Assembly (NCBI GenBank): GCA_022819745.1
Contig: JAJEGS010000001.1
Span: forward strand, 62,001-126,000
DNA length: 64,000 nucleotides
From: Candidatus Latescibacterota bacterium
Lineage (GTDB): Bacteria > Latescibacterota > UBA2968 > UBA8231
Direction: 5' to 3'
In this document: positions 29,097 through 37,492 of the stretch, one piece after another
Position numbering within the stretch: the first letter of the stretch is position 1
Layout: each line of letters starts with the position of its first letter
Notes under the pieces: model-generated
Told to the model about the DNA's origin: nothing
Databases searched by the model: none
What the model saw: only the letters and a program-made list of their open reading frames with translations
Made by a program: the position numbers and the translations under genes

Positions 29097-29537
29097 ATGC
29101 CCATGCAGCGCCTCAACCTCCCGGCCGCAGCTTTTGACATCCGCCAAGTCGAAGGCAAGTGCAAGATACTCGACCCCTTGCGCCGCAAGTACGTGCGATT
29201 GACGCCCGAGGAGTGGGTGCGGCAGCACTTGGTGCAATACCTAATCTCGGACTTGGGCTACCCGCGCGGGTTGATCGCCATTGAGAAAGGCATTGACCTC
29301 CACGGCAAGCGGTTTCGCGCCGATGTGATCGTCCACGACCGCGCGGGCCGTGCTGTGCTAATGGCCGAGTGCAAAGAGCCAGAGGTCTCCATCAATCAGC
29401 AGACCTTCGACCAAATCGCCGCATACAACCGCGTGGTTCAGGCCCGCTGTCTTTTGGTCACCAATGGCTTGGTCCATTACTGCTATGTCGCCGATCGCGG
29501 CTTCACCGATCAGGTGCCGCGGTACGACGAGTTGTGA
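29097..29537 (+). CDS. Orphan type I restriction HsdR N-terminal-like nuclease domain
   Basis: The 146 residues match the HSDR_N_2 family, a PD-(D/E)XK nuclease fold. The catalytic pattern is visible as FRADVIVHDRAGRAVLMAECK: the Asp in RADV and the Glu and Lys in AECK. It lacks the motor and specificity parts, and no hsdM or hsdS gene is nearby. It starts three bases after the preceding secreted gene, at ATG 29097 or 29103, so the two may be co-transcribed. Stand-alone versions are common in Bacteroidetes and their role is unknown. Confidence 0.8.
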   Translation: MPMQRLNLPAAAFDIRQVEGKCKILDPLRRKYVRLTPEEWVRQHLVQYLISDLGYPRGLIAIEKGIDLHGKRFRADVIVHDRAGRAVLMAECKEPEVSINQQTFDQIAAYNRVVQARCLLVTNGLVHYCYVADRGFTDQVPRYDEL

Positions 29538-29545
29538 GCGCTTCT

Positions 29546-30757
29546 TTAGTCCGCCTCCGCGCTCCAGAAGTCCGATACGGCACCATCCCGCGCGATCATC
29601 CTCTCCAACGCCAGTAAGTTCCGCATCACGCACCGCGGATGGTGGTAGTGCTCCTTGCGGGAGACGTGGTCGATATAATTCACCTTGCGGTCCCCGCCAT
29701 ACAAATACAATGGATGTCCGTACTGCTTGAGCGAAAACCGCTCTTCTACATAATCGAAAACTCGTCCAAACCACTCCGCAGCCCACTCCAGTCCTGCGTG
29801 TTCCAACAGAATCAGACAGCCGATCAGGGCCTCTTCCTGCAACCAGAGTACCTTGTCGAAGGTATAGGTGCCGTGTACGTGCATCGCGCGGAAAAGCCCG
29901 CCATAGACATCATCCCAGGCCACTTCGAGATGGCGGCGGAAGCGCGTGGTGGCCAGATCAAAGAGCGCGCGATCTCTGCGGCGCATGGCCTCGGGCAGGA
30001 GCATCCACAGCGTCTCGATGGCGTGGCCCAAGTAGATAAAGTCCTCATTGGGATCGTCGGGCCGTCTGTACTCGTGGTCTAGTGCCTCGTTCATCAGGCG
30101 GTACTCGGGATGCCAGTAGCGATGGACAATCGCATTGACGACTCGGTCGGAGAGCGCTTCCAACTTGGGGTCGGCAACCTGTTCTAGCAGCTGGGTCAGA
30201 ACCAACACGAGAACCATGTGGTTGCCCAGTATCCGCATCCCTGGATAGTTGTGCGGGATGTAACTTTCCTCTGCGAAGCGCGCGGGATCGTCAAAAAGAG
30301 CAACCGAGCGCCAGAGGCTGGCGATGGCCGTTTCGAGGGCCTCTGCGTCGCCGGTTGCCCGGGCGTAGGCTTGTAGCCCTTCGGCGACGAAAAGACCCTC
30401 GTAGCCCCGCTGCGTCGCCGGCGAGATGACCCGCCCCCGCCGATCCAACTCCGTTACCCAATCGCCGGCTTGGTCTCGGCCATGCGCGAGGAGAAAGTCG
30501 CGGGCCTTGCGTGCCACCTGCAAGTGTTCCTCCCCGCCAAAGTGTTGGTACAGGTACGAGTAGGTCCACAGACCGCGCCCCTGATACCAGATGTTTTTGC
30601 TGTCTTCTACGAGAGTTCCGTCGTGATCTAGAGCGCAGATAAACCCGCCCAACTCGTGGTCGATACCATATTTGTCCCAAAAGGGCAGGTACTCTTCAAA
30701 GAGGTAGTGCCGATAGTGGTCTCTGAGAGCGCCCAGACTTTTCCCCGCTATATCCAC
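29546..30757 (-). CDS. N-acylglucosamine 2-epimerase (AGE) family sugar isomerase
   Basis: An (alpha/alpha)6-barrel enzyme of the AGE/cellobiose 2-epimerase/mannose isomerase family, acting in the cytoplasm. Motifs include NIWYQGRGLWTYSYLY near residues 55-70, the YIPHNYPGMRILGNHM segment, FIYLGHAIETLWML (the conserved GHxIE), and HHPRCVMRNLL at the C-terminus. The length of 403 residues is normal. It starts at ATG 30757, 15 bases after the beta-repeat protein gene, and is the third gene of a minus-strand operon headed by the UxuA-like gene. The epimerised sugar is not evident. Confidence 0.85.
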   Translation of the reverse strand: MDIAGKSLGALRDHYRHYLFEEYLPFWDKYGIDHELGGFICALDHDGTLVEDSKNIWYQGRGLWTYSYLYQHFGGEEHLQVARKARDFLLAHGRDQAGDWVTELDRRGRVISPATQRGYEGLFVAEGLQAYARATGDAEALETAIASLWRSVALFDDPARFAEESYIPHNYPGMRILGNHMVLVLVLTQLLEQVADPKLEALSDRVVNAIVHRYWHPEYRLMNEALDHEYRRPDDPNEDFIYLGHAIETLWMLLPEAMRRRDRALFDLATTRFRRHLEVAWDDVYGGLFRAMHVHGTYTFDKVLWLQEEALIGCLILLEHAGLEWAAEWFGRVFDYVEERFSLKQYGHPLYLYGGDRKVNYIDHVSRKEHYHHPRCVMRNLLALERMIARDGAVSDFWSAEAD

Positions 30758-30772
30758 AACGCCCTCCCAGAG

Positions 30773-31675
30773 CTACGAGTCTGGATCGGTCTTAAAGCGG
30801 CCTTGGTTGTCGATGCGCAAAGAGGCCCGCGTTTCCCCGTCTTCGTCGTAGAAGTCCAGCCTTGGGTTGCCGCCGGTCGGTGCGCCTAATCCCGCGCGGA
30901 AACGCTGTTCCTCATCGAGAACCCCAAGCCAAGCAATTCCATCTTCTAGGACGCCGACGATGGTGCGCGTGTGGCCGTCTTGGTCGCGCATTTCGAGCAA
31001 GGTCATGCCATCGGCCCGCACGCTCAAGGCACCGCGCACCTCGCCTTGAGCATCGTAGAGCTTGAACGAAGGCACTTCTTCGTCTTCAATGCCGCTTTGC
31101 AGCCGCATCCGTCCTTGCTTATCGAAAAAACTCAACCGCATTGCGCCGGCGTGGCCGCTGCCGAGGCCAGCGCGAGGCCGCCCGGTCTCGTCGTAAAAGG
31201 CCAAACTGCCAGCCCCGTCCTCGCTCAGCGAAAAGCCCGCCCGCACTTCGCCTCGCTCGTCGTAGAGTTCCAGCAGCGGGGTCTTATCGCTCTCCAACCG
31301 CAAGTCGGCCCGCACCCGTCCTGCTCGGTCGCACAACTTAAGTCCACTGCCCAGCACCGCGGTGAGTTCACCGTCGGCATCCCTCAGTTCCAACTCGCCG
31401 CTGCCATTGGGGCCTTGCACCAATTGAGCGATTGGTTGGCCCTCGTCGCCGCGCAAGATAAAGCGCTGCGCCCGCACCGTCCCGATCCGCCACCGCGCAA
31501 CGAGTAGCCCCAGCGAGACCAGCAGGGCCGCTCCACTAGCCAAGCCCACCAGATAGACGACGCCCTCCAACGCCTGCAAGTCTTGCCTCAAGGCTTGTTC
31601 TGCTTGGGACTGAGCTCCACTAAACGAGCTGAGCAGGACCAGCAATAGTGCTGCTCTCAGCCAATGAATCGACAT
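30773..31675 (-). CDS. Membrane-anchored protein of tandem beta-type repeats
   Basis: The 300 residues have an N-terminal signal (about 1-22) and a transmembrane helix (about 38-60: VVYLVGLASGAALLVSLGLLV). About eight repeats of roughly 25 residues follow, with the core [L/F]-x-[L/F]-Y-D-E-x-G-x-x-R-A-x-L-S. Examples are LLELYDERGEVRAGFS, SLAFYDETGRPRAGLG, SFKLYDAQGEVRGALS and RLDFYDEDGETRASLR. The regular acidic turn followed by Arg suggests a beta-solenoid or prism. It lies between the UxuA-like and AGE genes with gaps of 21 and 15 bases. I do not recognise a named family. Confidence 0.75.
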   Translation of the reverse strand: MSIHWLRAALLLVLLSSFSGAQSQAEQALRQDLQALEGVVYLVGLASGAALLVSLGLLVARWRIGTVRAQRFILRGDEGQPIAQLVQGPNGSGELELRDADGELTAVLGSGLKLCDRAGRVRADLRLESDKTPLLELYDERGEVRAGFSLSEDGAGSLAFYDETGRPRAGLGSGHAGAMRLSFFDKQGRMRLQSGIEDEEVPSFKLYDAQGEVRGALSVRADGMTLLEMRDQDGHTRTIVGVLEDGIAWLGVLDEEQRFRAGLGAPTGGNPRLDFYDEDGETRASLRIDNQGRFKTDPDS

Positions 31676-31696
31676 GCCGCAGTTTCCGTTTCAGCT

Positions 31697-32713
31697 CTAG
31701 GCCGTTTGCGCTGCGGCCCCCATGCTGCGGCCGGACCGCTCTTTGTTTACCGCTTGGATCATGGCGATGATATATCCGAACTGAAAGGCCCAGGCTTGAC
31801 GCACCCGGCCCGAAACGCCCTCGGGAGCCTTGTCGTCGGGATGGGACGGCGCGTGGTCGGGCATCAGCATGTACTGATAGCCGACGTCCCTTAAGGTGCG
31901 CGCCACCTCGTGCATATCGACGTCGCCTTCGTCAGGCCAGACCTCTTGGAAGTTGTGCAGCCCGCCCTTGATGTTGCGGTAGTGGATGTTGAAGAGTTTC
32001 CCCCGCTCGCCGAAATAGCGCACGATGTCGCAGAGTTCCTCAGCCGGATTTTCCAAGCCCTCAGACGCCACGCCGCAACAAAAGTTAAAGCCGTGATACG
32101 GGCTATCGACCAGCTCGGAAAAGCGCTTGAGCCCTTCCATTACCGGCCAGTTCCATCGCTCGACGCCGCGCAGGACCGGAGCTGGCGGGTCGTTGAGATG
32201 GCAGGCCATCTGCACCTTGTTTTCCTCGGCGACCGGAATCACGCGCTCCAGCCAGTAGGCCGCCCGCTCAAACGCTTCTTCGCGGCTGACCACGCCCGCT
32301 TCGCTCAGCGTTTCGTTGTCGAATTTCGCGAGGTCAAACGAGCTGTACGTCACGCCCCCGCGCCCGGGCGTTGGTGCGGTGCGCTGGTGCGGTAGGATGC
32401 AGAAGTTGTAGAGCAATGCCCGCAGCCCAGCCTTGCCCGCGTTTTCGATCCAACGGCAGACCTCGTCGAGGTCCCGGTCGCGCTGCGGGTCTTGCGCCAG
32501 CGTGATGCTTTTGGGCACGCTGATGTGGATCGCCTCCATACTCACCCCGTACTCAGCCGCCTCTTCCTTGTGCCGCACTAAGGTTTCGACCTCGTTGTCC
32601 TCAACACTGGCGTCCATGTGCGTCACCCCGTGTCGCACCAGAAATTCCAATTCCACCTTTGAGGTCCCAATTCCCTGCACTCCGACGTGCATGCCGCTTT
32701 GTCCGTCACTCAT
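31697..32713 (-). CDS. Mannonate dehydratase (UxuA)-like TIM-barrel protein
   Basis: Mannonate dehydratase removes water from D-mannonate in hexuronate breakdown. Motifs matching the family are FNFCCGVASEG (usual CxG), RGKLFNIHYRNIKGG and EVWPDEGDVDMHEVARTLRDVGY, then LMPDHAPSHPDD. The frame opens further upstream at a TTG, but the start is set at ATG 32713, preceded eight bases upstream by AAAGGAG. This gives 338 residues. It heads a three-gene operon with the repeat protein and the AGE epimerase. The C-terminal GAAAQTA is encoded by a short repeat that recurs at 37394. A xylose-isomerase-like relative is the alternative. Confidence 0.8.
   Translation of the reverse strand: MSDGQSGMHVGVQGIGTSKVELEFLVRHGVTHMDASVEDNEVETLVRHKEEAAEYGVSMEAIHISVPKSITLAQDPQRDRDLDEVCRWIENAGKAGLRALLYNFCILPHQRTAPTPGRGGVTYSSFDLAKFDNETLSEAGVVSREEAFERAAYWLERVIPVAEENKVQMACHLNDPPAPVLRGVERWNWPVMEGLKRFSELVDSPYHGFNFCCGVASEGLENPAEELCDIVRYFGERGKLFNIHYRNIKGGLHNFQEVWPDEGDVDMHEVARTLRDVGYQYMLMPDHAPSHPDDKAPEGVSGRVRQAWAFQFGYIIAMIQAVNKERSGRSMGAAAQTA
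31712..31740. repeat. 29-bp repeat, copy 1 (inside the uxuA-like 3' end)
   Basis: TGCGGCCCCCATGCTGCGGC and the nine bases after it match 37394-37422 at 26 of 29 positions. Confidence 0.5.
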
Positions 32714-32752
32714 TTTCGTTGCTCCTTTTGGTTTTGCAGCCATTCCGAAGAA

Positions 32753-32775
32753 GGGCAACCACGAGGGTTGCCCCT
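32753..32775. repeat. Short inverted repeat between divergent-end genes
   Basis: GGGCAACC-ACGA-GGGTTGCCC forms an eight-base stem hairpin in the gap between the ABC permease end and the UxuA-like start. The position may be off by one base. It resembles small dispersed hairpins common in genomes of this type; no T tract follows. Confidence 0.45.
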
Positions 32776-32833
32776 ACATTACGCAGATGCCGTTATGTCA
32801 ATCCGGTCAACCGCTAGTGGTTATTGTCCTGCG

Positions 32834-33619
32834 TTAGGCCGACGCTCCTGAATAGTGCCGCACCCCCCACAACCAAAACGCCCGCGCTCCCACTAACATG
32901 CCCCCCGCCATCGCCAATGCGCCCCCCAACACCGCTGGCGACAACCGCCCCACCAAGGCTTCCGAAGGCACGGTCACCGCAAAGGCCACCGGCACTAGAA
33001 AAGTCATCGCCAGCTTGAGCCAGCGCGGATAGATGGCCACCGGATACTTGCCCGCGCTGTAAACGGCTTGGAAGATGACGAGGATGTTCTCTGCGCGGAT
33101 AAACCAGAAGGCAGTCGTTGCTAGCACCAGCCAAAAACTGTAGACGATTGCCGCGCCAGCCGCAAGCGTCAGGGCAAATCCCGCGGCGTGGGCAAGGCCC
33201 GTCCGCATCCCGATTTCGACGAGGGCCACCGCAATCAGGGCCATTCCCTGCACTACGTCCAAAAACTTCCAGATCCGCACCTCGCCGATGCTCACTAACA
33301 CTTGTGCATCCTCCGGCTTGGTGAGGGTAAAGTCCAGCGTGCCGAGGCGGATATCCTCCATAAAGCGCTGCATTGACGGCTGGATCAGCGCGCCGATCAG
33401 GCCGCTCATCAGGAAGAACACCCCCAAGAGTGCTACCAACTCGGCCGGCTGCCAGCCGCCTAGTTCTTCGGTGTGCGAGAAAATCACCGCCAAACCCGCC
33501 AGCGCGACGCCCAAATTGAGCAAGCTCTGCAAGAGCTGCACCCAGAAGTTGGCTTGGTACGCCAGCTCGTTCATTGCGCCGATGCGCAGGAATATCCACA
33601 GGAGTCGCAAATAGTTCAC
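32834..33619 (-). CDS. ABC-2 type permease (COG3694-like)
   Basis: Membrane subunit of an ABC exporter of unknown substrate. It has six hydrophobic segments over 261 residues, with the family-typical NELAYQANFWVQLLQSLLNLG start and the TLDFTLTKPEDAQVLVSIGEVRIWKFLD loop. The real start is GTG 33619; the longer frame overlaps the next permease. The GTG overlaps the stop codon of the upstream gene as GTGA, so translation is coupled. It is the last gene of a three-gene cassette with an ATPase and a sister permease, the order typical of COG4586-4587-3694 systems. Confidence 0.85.
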   Translation of the reverse strand: MNYLRLLWIFLRIGAMNELAYQANFWVQLLQSLLNLGVALAGLAVIFSHTEELGGWQPAELVALLGVFFLMSGLIGALIQPSMQRFMEDIRLGTLDFTLTKPEDAQVLVSIGEVRIWKFLDVVQGMALIAVALVEIGMRTGLAHAAGFALTLAAGAAIVYSFWLVLATTAFWFIRAENILVIFQAVYSAGKYPVAIYPRWLKLAMTFLVPVAFAVTVPSEALVGRLSPAVLGGALAMAGGMLVGARAFWLWGVRHYSGASA

Positions 33620-34419
33620 GAGCCGACCGCCGAGTATCTGCGTATGCCGCGCGACCAGACTGCGCCCAAAATCCCCCAACTCAGCCCCAGCCACATCACC
33701 TGTGCTGCTGCGCCCCAGAGCACTTCGGAGGGCGTGAGGCGACCGAGCAGGAGTTCGGTCGGGAAGGCCAGCATCCAGCGGAAGGGCAACAGCGCAGCCA
33801 GCGTCTGGAGCCACTCGGGCAACAGCGACAGCGGTGCCATCTGGCCCGAAAAGAAAAGCGAGGCCGCGAAGTAGAGCTGGTTAGCCGCGGCAGTGCGCGT
33901 GGTCCACAGGGCCACTAAAGCCAGTGCCCACTCGACGAAAAAGCGCATCAGAAATGCCAGCAGAACGACGGGTATCGCGGCCCAAATGGCCCAAGCTGGC
34001 GGGTCGAAGACCGGATCGAAGATCCAGATCATCAGCCCCACCGTCGGCAGCATGACCGCCAGGGTCAAAAACTTGTAGGAGATATTGGTGGCGATGTCGC
34101 GGTGGATCGGGTGCAGGGGCTGGAGCAGGAGCGGTGAGAAGGCTCCCGACCGCACCCGATACTCAAACTCAAACATGAACCAAGTGAAAGTCAGGTGCCC
34201 CATCATCATCATGACGATGTAGTAGGCGGCGAAGTCTCCGCTAGAGAAGTCCCCCACCTGCCCGCCCTTGGAGCGGGCCACTGCGGTCCACACCGAAAGG
34301 AAGACCAGCGTATCGACGATGCGCCCGATCAGCCAGATCACCATCGCCGCCCGGTATTGGAACTGCACGGCCAGATCGGTGCGAAAGAGCGTGGAGTAGA
34401 TGTCTGCCAGACCCCTCAT
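33616..34419 (-). CDS. ABC-2 type permease (COG4587-like)
   Basis: First of two permeases of the exporter; 267 residues, six predicted membrane segments. The segment FRTDLAVQFQYRAAMVIWLIGRIVDTLVFLSVW opens the protein and FSPLLLQPLHPIHRDIATNISYKFLTLAV follows, both conserved in this permease family. Its ATG at 34419 overlaps the ATPase stop codon as ATGA, and its own stop overlaps the next permease. Confidence 0.85.
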   Translation of the reverse strand: MRGLADIYSTLFRTDLAVQFQYRAAMVIWLIGRIVDTLVFLSVWTAVARSKGGQVGDFSSGDFAAYYIVMMMMGHLTFTWFMFEFEYRVRSGAFSPLLLQPLHPIHRDIATNISYKFLTLAVMLPTVGLMIWIFDPVFDPPAWAIWAAIPVVLLAFLMRFFVEWALALVALWTTRTAAANQLYFAASLFFSGQMAPLSLLPEWLQTLAALLPFRWMLAFPTELLLGRLTPSEVLWGAAAQVMWLGLSWGILGAVWSRGIRRYSAVGS

Positions 34420-35390
34420 GCGCGATCAAAGACCTCTTCGATCACGTCCTCAATCGGCGGGTCCTCCACCGTCAGATCGAGGACGGGTTGCTCGCTGAGG
34501 AGCCGTCCGGTCACCTGCGCGGTCTCCGCCTTGGGCACTCGCAGCGATACGCGCCCCTCGCTACTGGCGACGATCTCGCCATAGTTGCCGAGGTCGCCGT
34601 GCCCGTTTTCTAGTTCGACGATGATCGTCTTGTGCGGTGAGAAGCGCTGCACAAGCTCGGTGAGCTGGCCGTCAAACAGCAGCAGTCCGTGGTGGATGAC
34701 CACCACCCGTTTGCACAGCGCCTCGACGTCGGCCATGTAGTGACTGGTGAGGAGCACGGTGGCGCCGTAGCGCTGATTGTATTCGGTTAAAAAGGCGCGG
34801 ATCCGCCGCTGCATGGTCACGTCGAGGCCGATGGTCGGCTCGTCGAGGAAAAGGACTTGCGGCTTGTGCAAAAGCGCGGCGGCAATTTCGCACTTCATGC
34901 GCTCGCCCAAGGAGAGGTTGCGCACGGGTTTGTCGAGGAGGGCGTCTAAGTCGAGCAGCGCGGTCAATTCTTCGACCGTTTGCTGATACGCGCTTCGCTC
35001 TAGGCGATAGATGGCCCGGTTGCGCTCAAAGGAGTCGATTACGGGAATATCCCACAGCAACTGGTTGCGATTGCCCATCACCAAAGTGATCTGGCGGAGG
35101 AAATCGCGCTGCCGTTTGAACGGCTCAAAACCGAGGACGCGCCCTTGCCCGCCGGAGGGGTGCAGGAGGCCCGAAAGCATCTTGAGGGTGGTGGTCTTGC
35201 CCGCGCCATTCGGCCCTAAAAACCCGACAATCTCGCCGGGAGCGACCGCAAAGCTGATCTGCTTAACCGCCTCGACCTGGCGCGTCTGACGCTGCACGAG
35301 GCTCTTGAGCGCCGCGGCCAAGCCGCCCTCGCGCACGGGGACCTCATAGGTCTTGCTCAATTCGCGGACATCAATGGCGGGTGCTGCCAA
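34416..35390 (-). CDS. ABC exporter ATPase (COG4586-like)
   Basis: ATP-binding subunit of the exporter. Walker A GPNGAGKTT is at 59-67, the signature is NLSLGERMKCEIAAALL and Walker B is VLFLDEPTIGLD. The N-terminal insert AAALKSLVQRQTRQVEAVKQISF (about 25-45) is typical of the COG4586 group. The length of 324 residues is usual. The start is ATG 35390. It heads the cassette, and its stop overlaps the first permease. The exported substrate is unknown. Confidence 0.9.
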   Translation of the reverse strand: MAAPAIDVRELSKTYEVPVREGGLAAALKSLVQRQTRQVEAVKQISFAVAPGEIVGFLGPNGAGKTTTLKMLSGLLHPSGGQGRVLGFEPFKRQRDFLRQITLVMGNRNQLLWDIPVIDSFERNRAIYRLERSAYQQTVEELTALLDLDALLDKPVRNLSLGERMKCEIAAALLHKPQVLFLDEPTIGLDVTMQRRIRAFLTEYNQRYGATVLLTSHYMADVEALCKRVVVIHHGLLLFDGQLTELVQRFSPHKTIIVELENGHGDLGNYGEIVASSEGRVSLRVPKAETAQVTGRLLSEQPVLDLTVEDPPIEDVIEEVFDRA

Positions 35391-35561
35391 GGGGTTTCGC
35401 GTCTCCGAGTTAGAGGGGATCCGCAGATGGGCGCAGAATAGTAGAAATAAGACGATCCGCAGCTCGAATCGTTCAAGTCATTCAGAATTGCAATATAACC
35501 GAAAGGATTAACAGGGAAAATCAGCTAGCGGAGCATCTCCATTGCCGAAAATGCCCGAATC
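35391..35561. other. Intergenic region with dispersed repeat
   Basis: A 171-base gap between two minus-strand genes; the 5' part should hold the ABC cassette promoter. Repeat copy 3 occupies 35419-35439, and a second ATCCGCAG occurs at 35454-35461 with CTCGAATCGTTCAAGTCATTCAG after it. That tail resembles the tail after copy 4 at 49150. No gene was seen. Confidence 0.45.
35419..35439. repeat. Dispersed intergenic repeat, copy 3
   Basis: ATCCGCAGATGGGCGCAGAA has one mismatch to the consensus. It lies just upstream of the ABC ATPase gene start. Confidence 0.6.
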
Positions 35562-36197
35562 CTAGGCGAGGAGGTGAGCGCAGAGCCGGTCGCGCATTTC
35601 GTCGAGTGGAAAGGCCGGGCCGGGATCGACCTTGCGGTCGGGGGCGATCTCCTCATGACCGAGGATGTGGCGTATCCCGTAGGCCGCAATCAGCGCGGCG
35701 CAAATGGCTTCTACTACTTCGAGTTGCACTTGCGGATAGCGATGCCAAAAGCAAACAGGTTGCCGGATCTGCGGATGGGCACCGGGCAGGCTCTGGTTGC
35801 GGTGTGCGCCGCGCACGACCTCTGCGGCTGGATACATCTGCCCGAACCACGACTCGTAGCCGCCATCCCGCTCCAAGAGTTGGCCCGCGTTGTCGATCTC
35901 GATGCCGATGGAGTACTGGTTGAGGCTCGTGCGCTCTCCCCATTGGCTGCGGCCGGCGTGCCAGCCGACGGTGTTAAAGGGCAAAAGCTGGGTCACGGCA
36001 CCGTCGCGGCCGACGACCAAGTGGGCCGAGACTTTGCGCTCTCTATCGCAGAGCGTGTGAATGGCCGACTCGGCGTTGGCACCGGCCGTATAGTGGATGA
36101 CGATGGTGTCGGGCAGCCCCGGGGCAAAGGGGCCGCCTTGGTTGGGCGATTCGATGTAGTTGACGTCTTTGAAGCGGTGATTAAGGTCTATTTCCAT
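35562..36197 (-). CDS. AmpD-like N-acetylmuramoyl-L-alanine amidase
   Basis: Zinc amidase of the Amidase_2 family that cleaves the bond between MurNAc (or anhydroMurNAc) and L-Ala. Zinc ligand H35 (TIVIHYTAG), the segment VSAHLVVGRDG, and the C-terminal GHEEIAPDRKVDPGPAF with the conserved Lys and Asp are present. There is no signal peptide over 211 residues, as in cytosolic AmpD, so a role in peptidoglycan recycling is likely. The start is ATG 36197, divergent from the squalene/phytoene synthase gene. Confidence 0.87.
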   Translation of the reverse strand: MEIDLNHRFKDVNYIESPNQGGPFAPGLPDTIVIHYTAGANAESAIHTLCDRERKVSAHLVVGRDGAVTQLLPFNTVGWHAGRSQWGERTSLNQYSIGIEIDNAGQLLERDGGYESWFGQMYPAAEVVRGAHRNQSLPGAHPQIRQPVCFWHRYPQVQLEVVEAICAALIAAYGIRHILGHEEIAPDRKVDPGPAFPLDEMRDRLCAHLLA

Positions 36198-36349
36198 AGT
36201 ATTTTATCGCAGTAGAAGATGCGTTTTCGGCCACGGACGCGGCGGGTTGAAACCGATAGGGCCGTTTCGTTATAGAGCCAATATTGAGATATATTATACG
36301 AAATGCTAAGACACGTCGAGCTTCACCGACCCTTTAGGGCTGACTACCC

Positions 36350-37390
36350 ATGACGACAGACGAACATACCGCTGATCTGGCATGGCAGAGCGCGATCCTG
36401 CAAGATGTCTCGCGCACGTTTGCGCTCACCATTCCGCAGCTTCCGTCGGGCCTGCGCGATGTCGTCGGCAACGCGTATCTGCTGTGCCGCATCGCAGACA
36501 CCATCGAGGATGAGCCAGCTCTGTCGCCTGACGAGAAGCGCGAGTTTTCCGACCGATTCATCCGAGTCGTCGCGGGCGAGGAGCCGCCCGCCCCATTCGC
36601 CGAGCAGCTCGCGCCGCGCCTGTCCGACAGCATGCTGCCCGCCGAGCGCCAACTCGTGGCCAATACCCCAAGGGTGCTGCGGCTCACGCAAGGGTTTTCC
36701 GAGCGGCAGCGAGCCGCACTCGTGCGCTGCGTGCGGATCATGTCGCGCGGCATGGCCGAGTTCCAGCAAAGCCCGGGCCTCAAAGGCCTAGACGATCTTC
36801 CCCATCTCGACCGCTATTGCTACCACGTCGCGGGCGTCGTCGGCGAGATGCTCACCGAGCTGTTCTGCGACTATTCGGCGGAAATCGACCGCCAACGCGA
36901 GAAGTTGTTGCAGCTCGCCGTGTCGTTCGGCCAAGGCTTGCAGATGACCAACATTCTCAAGGACATCTGGGACGACCGAGCGCGCGGCGCGTGTTGGCTG
37001 CCGCGAGACGTGTTCCGGCAAGCCGGGTTTGACTTGCGCTCGCTTGAGGCTGGCCAGACGAATGCCGCGTTCCGCACGGCACTGAGCCAATTGGTCGGCG
37101 TGGCCCAGATGCACCTCGGTAATGCGCTGGCGTTCACATTGCTCATTCCCGGGCGCGAAACTGGCATTCGCCGGTTCTGCCTTTGGGCGTTAGGCATGGC
37201 CGTGCTGACGTTGCGGCGCATCCACGCCCACGCGGACTTTACCAGTGGAGAGCAGGTCAAAATTTCGCGGCGCAGCGTGTGGGCGACCGTGATCGTGACC
37301 AGTCTTGCGGCACGCAGCGACGTTGCGCTCAAAGCACTGTTTGCGCGGTTTACGCGCAAGCTGCCCTCGCATGTGGAGGCACAGACATGA
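36350..37390 (+). CDS. Squalene/phytoene synthase family protein
   Basis: Head-to-head prenyl condensing enzyme. The first Asp-rich motif is D50TIED54 and the second is D205IWDD209; the N-terminal VSRTFALTIPQLPSGLRDVVGNAYLLCRIADT resembles squalene synthases more than phytoene synthases. It has 346 residues and a C-terminal hydrophobic stretch (FCLWALGMAVLTL) that may touch the membrane. The start is ATG 36350; its ribosome site is unclear. No other isoprenoid gene is nearby, so it may feed hopanoid or carotenoid synthesis encoded elsewhere. Confidence 0.85.
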   Translation: MTTDEHTADLAWQSAILQDVSRTFALTIPQLPSGLRDVVGNAYLLCRIADTIEDEPALSPDEKREFSDRFIRVVAGEEPPAPFAEQLAPRLSDSMLPAERQLVANTPRVLRLTQGFSERQRAALVRCVRIMSRGMAEFQQSPGLKGLDDLPHLDRYCYHVAGVVGEMLTELFCDYSAEIDRQREKLLQLAVSFGQGLQMTNILKDIWDDRARGACWLPRDVFRQAGFDLRSLEAGQTNAAFRTALSQLVGVAQMHLGNALAFTLLIPGRETGIRRFCLWALGMAVLTLRRIHAHADFTSGEQVKISRRSVWATVIVTSLAARSDVALKALFARFTRKLPSHVEAQT

Positions 37391-37393
37391 AAT

Positions 37394-37422
37394 TGCGGCC
37401 CCAATGCTGAGGCCGGACTGCT
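37394..37422. repeat. 29-bp repeat, copy 2
   Basis: TGCGGCCCCAATGCTGAGGC and the nine bases after it match 31712-31740 at 26 of 29 positions; here the copy is intergenic, just after the squalene synthase stop codon. Confidence 0.5.
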
Positions 37423-37492
37423 GGGCGCGTAGCAGACAGCGACGCTGTTTTTTATCTTCTAGCCTTCATCAAATTCTCGGAGAAATTTCACC

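Noticed and set aside
32726..32833. Small coding gene between the ABC cassette and the UxuA-like gene
   Set aside because: Only a hairpin repeat and short frames without start signals are present.
33620..33814. N-terminal extension of the second ABC permease
   Set aside because: It is a shadow of the first permease gene; GTG 33619 overlaps that stop and starts the conserved permease sequence.
35574..36215. 213-residue plus-strand frame
   Set aside because: It is antisense to the AmpD-like amidase, whose catalytic motifs are intact.
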